Origin: Bullifex porci
Lineage (GTDB): Bacteria; Spirochaetota; Spirochaetia; Sphaerochaetales; Sphaerochaetaceae
DNA length: 64,000 nucleotides
Direction: 5' to 3'
Assembly: GCF_009695635.1 (NCBI RefSeq)
Contig: NZ_VUNN01000005.1
Location: 1 to 64,000 of the forward strand
Shown in pieces: positions 42,154 to 50,798 of the stretch (the first letter of the stretch is position 1; the number at the start of each line of letters is the position of its first letter). A model generated the notes under the pieces. That model saw only the letters and a program-made list of their open reading frames with translations. It ran no database searches and had not been told where the DNA came from. A program made the translations under genes and the position numbers.

Positions 42154-42963
42154 ATGTGGACTCTTGATACATTTATTATATCCTTTTTCATTTATTCCTT
42201 TATCGGTTGGTGCTGTGAGGTTGTTTATTGTTCTATACCTAAAAAGAGATTTGTAAATAGGGGATTTATGTTTGGACCATATCTTCCAATATATGGAAGT
42301 GGTGCTATGGTTGTCTTAACCTTATTAAGACCATTTTATGATAAATGGTACCTAGTATTTATTTTCGGTGTTATAAGTACAAGCATTATTGAATACTTTA
42401 CCTCCTGGGCTCTTGAGAAGATATTTAAAATTAAGCTCTGGGATTACTCTAAACATCCAATAAATATTAATGGTAGAGTATGTGAATTAAACTCAACACT
42501 CTTTGGTATTATGTCATTAGTTTTAGTTTATATAGTTGATGAGCCAGTTAGAGATTTAATTTCTAAAATTAAGCCATTTCTATTAGAGCCTACTGCTATG
42601 GTTATTGTTGCTATACTATCTGCTGACTTTGCAACATCAGTTGTTAAGATGAGTGCCTTTAGAAAGGCTGTTGAGGAAATTAACAGAGCTAAAGCAGATG
42701 CAGAAGAGAAAATTAAAGCCTTTAGAGCTGAGAATGCTGAAAACATGGCTCTTCTTAAGGAAAAGCTATATAATGATATAGATAATCTTAGAGCTAGATA
42801 TTATAAGAATGCAAAGCATATATTTAACTCTAACCCATCTCTTACTGGTAGCAAGGATATGCGTTTACTCCTATTAAATGCAAAGCTTGGAATTGAAGAG
42901 AGAACAGCAAGATTAAAAGAGCTAAAGAGAATTAGAAAGGAAGAAAAGAGAAAAAATGGTTAA
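42154..42963 (+). CDS. CmpB-like putative ABC-type membrane protein
   Basis: Belongs to the 'putative ABC transporter permease' (CmpB) family of small membrane proteins with unproven transport role. Hallmarks are FFIYSFIGWCCEVVYCSIPKK, FVNRGFMFGPYLPIYGSGA, and LWDYSKHPININGRVCELNS. Five membrane segments are followed by a charged coiled-coil C-terminus (about 170-269). GGAGG lies 7 nt before the ATG. It leads a cluster with PLPBP, a small exported protein, rluD, rsgA and mutS2 with short overlaps. No ATPase partner is adjacent. Confidence 0.85.
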   Translation: MWTLDTFIISFFIYSFIGWCCEVVYCSIPKKRFVNRGFMFGPYLPIYGSGAMVVLTLLRPFYDKWYLVFIFGVISTSIIEYFTSWALEKIFKIKLWDYSKHPININGRVCELNSTLFGIMSLVLVYIVDEPVRDLISKIKPFLLEPTAMVIVAILSADFATSVVKMSAFRKAVEEINRAKADAEEKIKAFRAENAENMALLKEKLYNDIDNLRARYYKNAKHIFNSNPSLTGSKDMRLLLLNAKLGIEERTARLKELKRIRKEEKRKNG

Positions 42964-43627
42964 GCTAAATGCTGTACGAGATGATATAAAGAAATTATCT
43001 AATAGTGTTGAATTGATGGCCGTAAGTAAAACCCATCCATATTCAGCAATATTAGAGTGCTATGAGCTTGGACAGAGATTATTTGGAGAAAATAGAGTTC
43101 AAGAGATTGAGGAGAAGTTTCCTAAAATGGAGGAGCGTCCTCAAGATATGTATTTAGCTTTAATCGGACATCTTCAATCTAATAAGGTTAAGAAGGCTGT
43201 CGCTTTGGTTGATAGAATTGACTCTGTTGATTCAATTAAGCTCCTTCTATTAATTAATAAGGAATGTGAAAAGCTTAATAAGGTAATCGATATACTCTTT
43301 GAGGTAAACTCCTCAGGTGAAGAGCAAAAGAGTGGATTTACATCTAAAGAGGAGCTATTTGAGGCTGTTAAGCTTTTAAAGGATTTAAAATTTGTACATC
43401 TTAGGGGAATAATGACAGTTGGCCCTTTAGGTGATGATAGAGAAAAGAATATTAAAGCCTTTAAATATACAAAGAATATCTTTGATGAAATAAAGAGCTC
43501 ATATATTAGTGATATTGATATTCTTTCTATGGGTATGAGTGGTGATTACAAAGAAGCTATTGAGTGTGGAAGTAATTTAGTAAGAATTGGAACTGCGATA
43601 TTTGGTCAAAGGGATTACAATGTTTAA
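42956..43627 (+). CDS. PLP homeostasis protein (YggS family)
   Basis: Pyridoxal-phosphate-binding protein of the PLPBP/YggS family, which keeps vitamin B6 and amino-acid pools balanced. The PLP lysine is in LMAVSKTHPYS, then RLFGENRVQEIEEKF, LIGHLQSNKVKKAV, LFEVNSSGEEQKSGF, LRGIMTVGP and ILSMGMSGDYKEAIECGSNLVRIG, all typical. Length 223. The start overlaps the CmpB-like gene by 8 bp. Confidence 0.95.
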   Translation: MVKLNAVRDDIKKLSNSVELMAVSKTHPYSAILECYELGQRLFGENRVQEIEEKFPKMEERPQDMYLALIGHLQSNKVKKAVALVDRIDSVDSIKLLLLINKECEKLNKVIDILFEVNSSGEEQKSGFTSKEELFEAVKLLKDLKFVHLRGIMTVGPLGDDREKNIKAFKYTKNIFDEIKSSYISDIDILSMGMSGDYKEAIECGSNLVRIGTAIFGQRDYNV

Positions 43628-43955
43628 GAAGCTTATAAGCATATTACTAATTTTAATATTTCTTTCATCACCAATTTTTGCTGAAGCAGAGCTATCATAT
43701 AAGCCATATGGAAAGGATGAATTTCCAATATGGACTATGAAGCTTAGGAGAGCTGAATCTATTTTCTTTGGCTCCCTAGTATTAACGCTACCAATTACAT
43801 CGCTAGTTTGGAATCTTTGTGAAAATAATGGATTAATTACAAAAATTGATAGACCTATGGATAAATTTCTCTACCAGCTTGGTGTTGCTTCAGGGCTATC
43901 ACTTTGTATCTCAACAGCCGATTGGATTATAGGAGAATTCTCAAGTGATAACTGA
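43620..43955 (+). CDS. Small exported protein of unknown function
   Basis: A 111-residue protein not recognised. It has a signal peptide (KKLISILLILIFLSSPIFAEA, cleavage likely after AEA) and then one or two further hydrophobic segments (ESIFFGSLVLTLPITSLVW and LYQLGVASGLSLCISTADW). The ATG at 43620 overlaps the PLPBP end by 8 bp, and the stop overlaps rluD by 11 bp. This tight packing supports a real gene. Periplasmic or inner-membrane location inferred. Confidence 0.75.
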   Translation: MFKKLISILLILIFLSSPIFAEAELSYKPYGKDEFPIWTMKLRRAESIFFGSLVLTLPITSLVWNLCENNGLITKIDRPMDKFLYQLGVASGLSLCISTADWIIGEFSSDN

Positions 43956-44853
43956 GAAAAATGTATCCTTTAAGTCTGAAGAGGATGGAAGAGTTGATAA
44001 GGTTGCTTCAGCTATAGTTCCAAGATCTATTTTTTCTCAAGCAGATACAATAATTAAGGTTAATGGAAAATCTGTAAAGAAGAGTCAGAAAATTAAGCAA
44101 AATGACTTTGTTGAAATCCTTTACAAGGAAGAGACCTTTGAAGGTCTTGAGGCTGAGGATATTTCTCTTAATGTAATTTATGAGGATGATGCAATTTTAG
44201 TTATTAATAAGGATTGTGGAATGGTAGTCCATCCAGGAGCTGGAAATCATTCTGGAACAGTTGTTAATGCACTATTAAATAAATTCGGTGATGGCTTTAA
44301 AACAATAGATGATGAGGATAGCTCACTAAGACCAGGTATAGTTCATCGCTTAGATAAGGATACTAGTGGCGTATTATTAATAGCAAAAACAAGAGAGGCT
44401 CATCAGGAGTTATCAAACCAATTCTCAGTACATTCTAATGAAAAGATTTATATTGCAATCTGTAAGGGCTTTTTTGATAAAAAAAGAGGTACTATTAATA
44501 AAAACATCGTAAGAAATGAACAAAATAGAAAGACCTTCACAGTTACAGATGAAGATAGAGGAAAGAGTGCAATTACTCACTATACTGTATTAAGACAGTT
44601 TGATGGATATGCACTTGTAAGAGTTAGAATTGAAACTGGTCGTACTCATCAAATAAGAGTTCATATGAAGAGTATTAATCATCCAATATTAGGTGATGTA
44701 ATTTATTCTAGAAAGGACTCAAAATTTGATGTTAACCTTTGCTTACATGCATTTTCTTTAACAATTGATCATCCTGTTACAAAGGAGAGGATGACATTTA
44801 GAGCAAAGATGCCAACAAGAATTAGAGATGTAATAAAAGAACTCTCTATTTGA
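43945..44853 (+). CDS. rluD: RluD-type 23S rRNA pseudouridine synthase
   Basis: Pseudouridine synthase of the RluA/RluD family. An N-terminal S4-like domain (RVDKVASAIVPRSIFSQ, IIKVNGKSVKKSQKIKQND) precedes the catalytic domain with Asp in PGIVHRLDKDTSGVLLIAK and GRTHQIRVHM. Starts at GTG with AGGAG 9 nt upstream, overlapping the preceding gene by 11 bp. RluD is the best guess by architecture and length (302), but RluC-type specificity is not excluded. Confidence 0.9.
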   Translation: MITEKNVSFKSEEDGRVDKVASAIVPRSIFSQADTIIKVNGKSVKKSQKIKQNDFVEILYKEETFEGLEAEDISLNVIYEDDAILVINKDCGMVVHPGAGNHSGTVVNALLNKFGDGFKTIDDEDSSLRPGIVHRLDKDTSGVLLIAKTREAHQELSNQFSVHSNEKIYIAICKGFFDKKRGTINKNIVRNEQNRKTFTVTDEDRGKSAITHYTVLRQFDGYALVRVRIETGRTHQIRVHMKSINHPILGDVIYSRKDSKFDVNLCLHAFSLTIDHPVTKERMTFRAKMPTRIRDVIKELSI

Positions 44854-44877
44854 ATTTTTTTTCTAATAGGGTAGACT
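44850..44877 (+). promoter_or_regulatory. Promoter of leaderless rsgA
   Basis: TTGAAT (44850-44855), a 16-bp spacer, TAGACT (44872-44877), then 7 bases to the rsgA ATG at 44885. It overlaps the last codons of rluD. No ribosome site is present. Confidence 0.6.
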
Positions 44878-44884
44878 CAAAAAC

Positions 44885-45817
44885 ATGTTAGGAACTATTC
44901 ACAGAGCAATAAATAATTTATACACCATAGCTGCAGAGGATGGTAAAACCTATAGCTGTAAAATAAAGGGTAAAAAGCTTCCTCTAGAGGAGTATGAATA
45001 TAATCCCTTAGCTGTAGGAGATAATGTTGAATTTACTCCTTATTCAGATAATGAAGGGCTAATATTATCTCGATTAGATAGAAAAAGTGTCTTTAGACGT
45101 TGGAATATAAAGCTTGAGAAGAACCAAACTATTGCAGCTAATATGGATCAGGTTGCAATTGTTACCTCTGCCTATGAGCCACCCTTTAGACCTCGCTTCT
45201 TAGATAGAGCTCTAACCTGCGCTAGTGGATGTGATAAAATTATTGTTATGAATAAGTGTGACTTTGACTTAACAGAATATGAGTTTGAGCGTTGGGCACT
45301 TTATCATAAGCTAGGGTATAAAATAATTGCTGTAAGTGCTAAAACAGGTGAAAACATCGAGCAATTAAAGGATTTACTTAGAGGTAAGGTTACTGCATTT
45401 GTAGGTCAATCAGGAGTTGGGAAATCAACATTAGTCAATTTAATAATTGACCCAGAGGTAAAGCAGGTAACTAATGAAATAAGTGAGAAATATCAACGAG
45501 GTAGGCATACAACTAATCATGCACTTTGGTTTGAAAGAGATGACATAAAAATTATTGATACTCCGGGTGTAAGAGAGATGCTTGTTCCACTAGAGGATGT
45601 TAAATTACTCTCTGATGCATTTCCTGAGTTTAGTAATTTTAAATGTGCCTATAATGGTTGCTCACACATCGATGAGCCTGGCTGTGGTGTTAAAGCAGCA
45701 TTAGATGAGGAGAAAATTGATTTTGATAGATATGAATCCTATGTACACCTTTTTGAGAGTATTAAGGAAAGAACTCCTCAATGGTCTAGAACGAAATTTA
45801 GGAAAAATAAGCAATGA
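44885..45817 (+). CDS. rsgA: Ribosome small-subunit biogenesis GTPase
   Basis: Circularly permuted GTPase that checks late 30S assembly. OB-fold N-terminus (PLAVGDNVEFTP), the G4-like VMNKCDFD before the P-loop GQSGVGKSTLVN, G3 IDTPGVREM, and a C-terminal zinc site (CAYNGCSHIDEPGC). Length 310. No Shine-Dalgarno, and a promoter ends 7 nt before the ATG. The stop overlaps mutS2 by 4 bp. Confidence 0.95.
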   Translation: MLGTIHRAINNLYTIAAEDGKTYSCKIKGKKLPLEEYEYNPLAVGDNVEFTPYSDNEGLILSRLDRKSVFRRWNIKLEKNQTIAANMDQVAIVTSAYEPPFRPRFLDRALTCASGCDKIIVMNKCDFDLTEYEFERWALYHKLGYKIIAVSAKTGENIEQLKDLLRGKVTAFVGQSGVGKSTLVNLIIDPEVKQVTNEISEKYQRGRHTTNHALWFERDDIKIIDTPGVREMLVPLEDVKLLSDAFPEFSNFKCAYNGCSHIDEPGCGVKAALDEEKIDFDRYESYVHLFESIKERTPQWSRTKFRKNKQ

Positions 45818-48093
45818 TTAATAAGCAAGCATTAATAGATTTAGAGCTTGATAGTGTTTTATCTTTAGTTCGTCATCATAGTATTTGTTCTAAAGGTAAG
45901 GAAAGTATTACAGAGTCTCTTATCACAGATAATTTAAGCTTAATAAATGAAAGAGCTAATAAAATAGATGAGCTAATTGCACTTATAAAAATAAAGGGTG
46001 AAAGTGTAAATTACTTTGTAGCTATTGATAATATATTTACTTATAAAAATTCAGCATCCTTTGATGGAAAGGATATTTATAGTGTAGGATGCTTTTTATC
46101 AGCTATTCCCTCATTAGAAGCTTTTCTATCAAAAGAGCTTATTGATAAGGATTTAATTGAATTAAAGGATAATATCTCTCTTTCTATCGATGAGGATGGA
46201 TTAGTTAAGGAGACTCATCCATTACTTTATCCTCTATATAAAAAGGTAGAAGAGACTAAGCAAAGAAGACAAATATATAGTCAAAATTTTCTATCCTCGC
46301 ACCTTGATGCTGCGCAGAATTTAAATGCAGTTTATAGAAATGAAAGAGTAGTTCTCCCAATTAAGAGAGAAAAGAGAGGGGATGTTGAAGGGTATATTCA
46401 AGGCTCATCACAATCTGGTGGAACTCTTTTTATAGAGCCATTTGAGCTTGTAGAATTAAATAACCAAGTAGTTTTAGCTGAGGAAGAGATAATCAGGATG
46501 AAGCAAAAGATACTACTTGATATCTCTTTAAAAATTCGATCCCACCTAGATGCTTTAAGGTATTTAGATGAATTTGTCACAGATTTTGATATTCATTACT
46601 CTGCAGCTTGCTTTGTAATTAAAAATAAGGCTGTGAGAATTGAATCTTCAAAATCTATAAAGCTCATTAATGCAAGACATCCATTACTAGGTAAAAAAGC
46701 GGTTCCTATTACCTTGTGTCTCGATGAAAGCACTAAATGTGTTGTTCTTTCAGGTGCTAATGCAGGTGGTAAAACAGTTTCAATGAAAACTGTAGCGCTC
46801 TTTACACTTTTGAATCAAATATTTGGCTTTGCACCATGTGAGGAGGGCTCAGCGCTTCCAATTTACTCTAATGTTTATACAGATATTGGTGATGGACAAT
46901 CTATAAGTGAGAACTTTTCTACGTTCTCTCATCATATGTCTAATGTTGCTTATATTACTAAAAAAGCAGATGAAAGCTCCTTAATTCTTTTAGATGAATT
47001 AGGCTCAGGCACAGACCCTCAGGAGGGCTCTGCCTTAACAATTGCTCTATTAGATAGCTTAATGAAGAAGGGCTCAACTGTATTTATTACTAGCCACTAC
47101 TCAACTGTAAAGATGCATGCATACAATACAGATTTTATGATGAATGCTTCTATGGAATTTGATGAAAGATCATCGATGCCAACCTATAAAATTATCCCAG
47201 GTCTTCCTGGTGAAAGCCATGCAATAGAAATTGCTAAGAGGATGGGAGTTAGTAAGGAAGTAATAGCAGCTGCAAAGGAGAATTTAGGCTCAACAGCTAA
47301 TGTTACAAAGCTGATGAATGAATTAAGTGGTAAAAATAGAGCACTTGATAGAAAGATTACCCAATTAGAGCTTGAAAAAAGAGAGTTAATAAAAAGAGAA
47401 AAGGAAGCTGAATTAATAAAGCTCCAAAATGAAAGCCTTGAAAAAAAGCTTAGAAAAGAGGGTGATATAGAATTAAATAAATTCTTAAATTCAGCTAGAA
47501 AGGAGCTTGAGCGTCTAGTTCACGATGTCTCTACTGGAAAGCTAAATAGTGAGAAAACTAAGAATGTTAAGCAATTTATAAAGAAGCTTGAAAACAAAGC
47601 TAATGAGACTCATGAAAGAGTTAAAAGTGAAGAGGAAGAGGAAATTAATTCAATTGAATATGATTTCAAGGAGGGCGATGAGGTTCTCTGCGGCTCATAT
47701 TCTAGACGTGGTATAATTCTAAAGGATTTAGGTAAGGGAAGATACCAGGTTGCATTAGATAATATTAAAATGACCTTAACAAAGAAGGAATTACAGCCAG
47801 CTAAGAAGGAGGAAATAAAATTCTCTTCTTCCTATAAAATATCTGCAGTAAAGCCTTCTCTTGTTATGGATGTAAGAGGCTTAACATTAAAGGAAACTTT
47901 AGAAAAGCTTGATACCCAGCTGGAGGGGTGCTTAGTTTATAACCTATCCTCATTCTCAATTATTCATGGCTATGGTGATGGAATATTATCACGTGGTATC
48001 CATGAATATTTAAAGAAGCAAAAGGATGTTAAGGATTATCGCTTTGCAACTCCTGAGGATGGAGGAATGGGTAAAACCTATGTATTCTTTTGA
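45814..48093 (+). CDS. mutS2: MutS2 ATPase/endonuclease
   Basis: MutS family protein lacking the mismatch-recognition domain, involved in resolving recombination intermediates or rescuing collided ribosomes. ATPase P-loop LSGANAGGKTVSMKT, Walker B LILLDELGSGTDPQEGSAL, a coiled-coil stretch (about 505-620), and the C-terminal Smr nuclease domain (VMDVRGLTLKETLEKL, IIHGYGDGILSRG). Length 759 is typical. Starts within the rsgA stop, and its end overlaps the convergent EamA gene by 16 bp. Confidence 0.95.
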   Translation: MINKQALIDLELDSVLSLVRHHSICSKGKESITESLITDNLSLINERANKIDELIALIKIKGESVNYFVAIDNIFTYKNSASFDGKDIYSVGCFLSAIPSLEAFLSKELIDKDLIELKDNISLSIDEDGLVKETHPLLYPLYKKVEETKQRRQIYSQNFLSSHLDAAQNLNAVYRNERVVLPIKREKRGDVEGYIQGSSQSGGTLFIEPFELVELNNQVVLAEEEIIRMKQKILLDISLKIRSHLDALRYLDEFVTDFDIHYSAACFVIKNKAVRIESSKSIKLINARHPLLGKKAVPITLCLDESTKCVVLSGANAGGKTVSMKTVALFTLLNQIFGFAPCEEGSALPIYSNVYTDIGDGQSISENFSTFSHHMSNVAYITKKADESSLILLDELGSGTDPQEGSALTIALLDSLMKKGSTVFITSHYSTVKMHAYNTDFMMNASMEFDERSSMPTYKIIPGLPGESHAIEIAKRMGVSKEVIAAAKENLGSTANVTKLMNELSGKNRALDRKITQLELEKRELIKREKEAELIKLQNESLEKKLRKEGDIELNKFLNSARKELERLVHDVSTGKLNSEKTKNVKQFIKKLENKANETHERVKSEEEEEINSIEYDFKEGDEVLCGSYSRRGIILKDLGKGRYQVALDNIKMTLTKKELQPAKKEEIKFSSSYKISAVKPSLVMDVRGLTLKETLEKLDTQLEGCLVYNLSSFSIIHGYGDGILSRGIHEYLKKQKDVKDYRFATPEDGGMGKTYVFF

Positions 48094-48944
48094 GGTAGCT
48101 GGGCATACACAACAAAGATAAATACTATAAAACATCCAAGTAATTCCTTTGCACTTAATGTATCACCTAAAATAACCCATGCTGCTAGTACACTAAATAC
48201 AGATTCTAATGATAGTACTAGAGTTGCTATTGCTGGATGAATATATTTTTGTGCAATTACTTGGAGTGTGTATGCAATACCACAGGAAAAAATACCTGCA
48301 TATAAAAGTGGAATTATAGCTTTAATAATTAAATTTAAATCTATTTTTTCACTTATAAGAGCACCAAATAAGCAAATTACACCGCTCACAAAGAATTGTA
48401 GGCAGCTAAGTGTAAGTCCATCTGTTTCTTTGAAATAATCAATAATAATTATATGAAGTGCAAAGCCTATTGCACAGAGTAATAAAAAGATATCACCTCG
48501 TTCTAGGCTAAAGGTTTCATTAATACATAGTAGATACATACCTACAATTGCACCTAATGCACAGATAAAATTTCTTTTTGTGAGCTTTTTACCCATTAAA
48601 ACTAAGATAAATGGAACAAAGATATTATATAGGCTAGTAATAAAGCCACCCTTACCAGCACCTGATGAGCCAACACCAATTTGCTGTAGTACAGATGCTA
48701 TAGCTAATGCAACTCCACAGCTTAAGCCTGCTTTAATTGCTGTGATATCCTCCTTCTTTGTTATTTTTCTCTTTTTCCTACTATTTAAAACAAATGGAAG
48801 CAAAACTGCTGATCCAATGAAAAATCTTACAAAGTTAAAGGTAAATGGTCCAAGATAATCACTTGAAACATCTTGAGCAACAAAGGAGCAGCCCCAAATT
48901 AGAGCTGTAAGTAGTAATAATAGTGTAGCCGTTTTCTTATTCAT
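48078..48944 (-). CDS. EamA/DMT family transporter
   Basis: Ten-helix drug/metabolite transporter built of two EamA repeats; substrate unknown. It begins NKKTATLLLLLTALIWGCSF, the usual start of the first repeat, and the second starts near GDIFLLLCAIGFALHI. SVFSVLAAWVILGDTLSAKE is a family hallmark. The ATG at 48944 is chosen for that reason and because TACTAT lies 8 nt upstream with no ribosome site, suggesting a leaderless mRNA; an ATG at 48977 would add 11 residues. Confidence 0.88.
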   Translation of the reverse strand: MNKKTATLLLLLTALIWGCSFVAQDVSSDYLGPFTFNFVRFFIGSAVLLPFVLNSRKKRKITKKEDITAIKAGLSCGVALAIASVLQQIGVGSSGAGKGGFITSLYNIFVPFILVLMGKKLTKRNFICALGAIVGMYLLCINETFSLERGDIFLLLCAIGFALHIIIIDYFKETDGLTLSCLQFFVSGVICLFGALISEKIDLNLIIKAIIPLLYAGIFSCGIAYTLQVIAQKYIHPAIATLVLSLESVFSVLAAWVILGDTLSAKELLGCFIVFIFVVYAQLPQKNT

Positions 48945-48997
48945 GGCCACGAATAGTAACATTTTCTTAATTTTCATTAAATATATAGGAAGTTATT

Positions 48998-49025
48998 TTG
49001 ACAAAAAAGTTTTATATGTTAAAAT
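48998..49025 (+). promoter_or_regulatory. Promoter of the aconitase X operon
   Basis: TTGACA (48998-49003), a 16-bp spacer and TAAAAT (49020-49025), 25 bases before the ATG. The -35 is a perfect consensus. Confidence 0.75.
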
Positions 49026-49050
49026 AAATAAGTCTTTTAGGAGGATTCAA

Positions 49051-50316
49051 ATGCAACTTACACAAAGACAGCAAAATATCTATGACGGTAAAGAGGGCGA
49101 AGTAAAGGCTAAAATCATGAAGACTCTTGTCATGTATGGTGAAGCCTTTGGCGCTACAAGAATGGCTGATATCACCTCTGATAAGGGGCACTTAGTTACT
49201 AGCTTTGGTTTATCTGTTATGAAGCCAGTTTATGAGCTGATGGATAAGCTAATTGAAAGCAATGCAATTTCAACACAAAAGTTTACAGTTGATCCAAAGC
49301 CACTAGATCCAAATGTTCCAAAGAACTTTTTACAGGAAATCTTCTTTAAGGTTATGTACTCAAAGCAAAAGGATTACGATGAGCAGCTAAAGAAGCTCGG
49401 TATCGTTGGCGACGATGGATATACATGTACCTGTTATATGGATGAGGTTGGTAATATTCCAAAAGAAGGGGATATTCTTTCCTGGGCAGAGAGCTCAGCT
49501 GTTGTATATGCTAATAGTGTATTAGGTGCTAGATGTAATAGAAACAGTGGTATCTTCGATCTTTTTGGCTCAATAGTTGGCTGTGTCCCATATTTTGGTT
49601 TATTAACAGATGAGGGTAGAAAGGCTACCTGGCTAATTGAGGTTAAGACAAAGGCTAAGCCTGAGGCTCAATTACTTGGTTCTGCTATTGGCATGAAGGT
49701 AATGGAGGATGTTCCATATGTTGTTGGCTTAGATCAATATTTTAAGGATCTTGATGATGCTAAATCCTACCTTAAGGATTTTGGTGCAGCTACAGCTTCA
49801 AATGGTGCAGTAGGTCTATATCATATTGAGAATTTAACACCTGAAGCAGCAAAGCAAAAGAGAGCATTGCTTGCTGAAAACTATCAAACCTATGTCATTG
49901 ATGATGCAGAGCTTGAAAGAGTTGAAAAGAGCTATCCAATTATTTGGAAGGATAAAAATGCAAAGCCTAAGCTTGCGTTTATTGGATGTCCACATCTATC
50001 TATTAACCAGCTATATGATTGGGCTCATAAAATTGAAGAAAGCTTAAAGAAGAAGGGTAATAAGAAGGTTGTTATTCCTACAGTAATGACAGCTGCTCCT
50101 GGAGTAGTTAATGAGTTTAAAAAGAGTAGAGAGTATAGTGTATTAGTTGATAGTGGAGTAATTATCTCATCTATCTGTCCACTTATGTATATGAATAACC
50201 CTCAATGTGGAAAGATGCCAGTTATTACCTGCTCTAATAAGCTAAGAACCTATACTAGCTCAAAGTTTATGAGAGAGGATGTATTACTTGACACTATTAC
50301 TGGAGGTGCACTATGA
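49051..50316 (+). CDS. Aconitase X large subunit (DUF521)
   Basis: Catalytic subunit of an aconitase-X dehydratase. Characterised members are archaeal phosphomevalonate dehydratase and bacterial cis-3-hydroxy-L-proline dehydratase. Typical stretches are FGATRMADITSDKGHLV, TCTCYMDEVGNIP, WAESSAVVYANSVLGARCNRN and FIGCPHLSINQL, which supply iron-sulfur and substrate ligands. The ATG at 49051 has AGGAGG 7 nt upstream; a longer frame from 48943 runs through the promoter and is rejected. The stop overlaps the small subunit gene by 4 bp. Substrate unknown: the MEP genes argue against a mevalonate role. Confidence 0.9.
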   Translation: MQLTQRQQNIYDGKEGEVKAKIMKTLVMYGEAFGATRMADITSDKGHLVTSFGLSVMKPVYELMDKLIESNAISTQKFTVDPKPLDPNVPKNFLQEIFFKVMYSKQKDYDEQLKKLGIVGDDGYTCTCYMDEVGNIPKEGDILSWAESSAVVYANSVLGARCNRNSGIFDLFGSIVGCVPYFGLLTDEGRKATWLIEVKTKAKPEAQLLGSAIGMKVMEDVPYVVGLDQYFKDLDDAKSYLKDFGAATASNGAVGLYHIENLTPEAAKQKRALLAENYQTYVIDDAELERVEKSYPIIWKDKNAKPKLAFIGCPHLSINQLYDWAHKIEESLKKKGNKKVVIPTVMTAAPGVVNEFKKSREYSVLVDSGVIISSICPLMYMNNPQCGKMPVITCSNKLRTYTSSKFMREDVLLDTITGGAL

Positions 50317-50759
50317 AAAAAGAATTTAAGGGTAGAGTAGTTGTTAAGGGTAATGTAAAAGCTGAAGCCTTAGTTTCTCATGGTGGCTTTAATACTCTTG
50401 CTTCCTATCAGCATTCATTAATGTTTGGTGATAAGAGTGCAAAGTGCTCAGACCAGAATAATCCAGATTTATATAACAAGCCAATGGCAGGTAAAGCACT
50501 ATGCCTTCCTCAAACAATTGGCTCTACTACTGGTGGCTTAGTTCTATATTGTGCGGCATCAATGCAGAGACAGGCTGCATGCTTGCTTTTTAGTAAGCCA
50601 ATTGACTCACTAGCTGCTGCAGGTGCAATACTTGCTGATGTTTGGACAGACCATTCTATGCCTACTATTGATAACTTAGGAGATGAATTTTTATCCTTTG
50701 TTCAAAGTGGTGATTCAATAACTGTAAAGGATGATGGAACAGTTATTGTAGAGAGATAA
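50313..50759 (+). CDS. Aconitase X small subunit (DUF126)
   Basis: Swivelling small domain that completes the active site of aconitase X. KGRVVVKGNVKAEALVSHGGFN opens the family, followed by the phosphate-type loop LPQTIGSTTGGLVLY. Length 148. Its ATG overlaps the large-subunit stop, so the two form one enzyme. Separate subunits are the archaeal arrangement; many bacterial enzymes are fused or also split, so this alone does not fix the substrate. Confidence 0.9.
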   Translation: MKKEFKGRVVVKGNVKAEALVSHGGFNTLASYQHSLMFGDKSAKCSDQNNPDLYNKPMAGKALCLPQTIGSTTGGLVLYCAASMQRQAACLLFSKPIDSLAAAGAILADVWTDHSMPTIDNLGDEFLSFVQSGDSITVKDDGTVIVER

Positions 50760-50763
50760 ATTA

Positions 50764-50788
50764 AAGACAGCTCAATGCGAGCTGTCTT
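50764..50788. terminator. Bidirectional terminator between aconitase X and OYE genes
   Basis: Perfect 10-bp stem AAGACAGCTC/GAGCTGTCTT with a 5-nt loop, just after one stop and 10 bases from the convergent stop. A and T residues flank both sides. Confidence 0.8.
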
Positions 50789-50798
50789 ATTATATATC

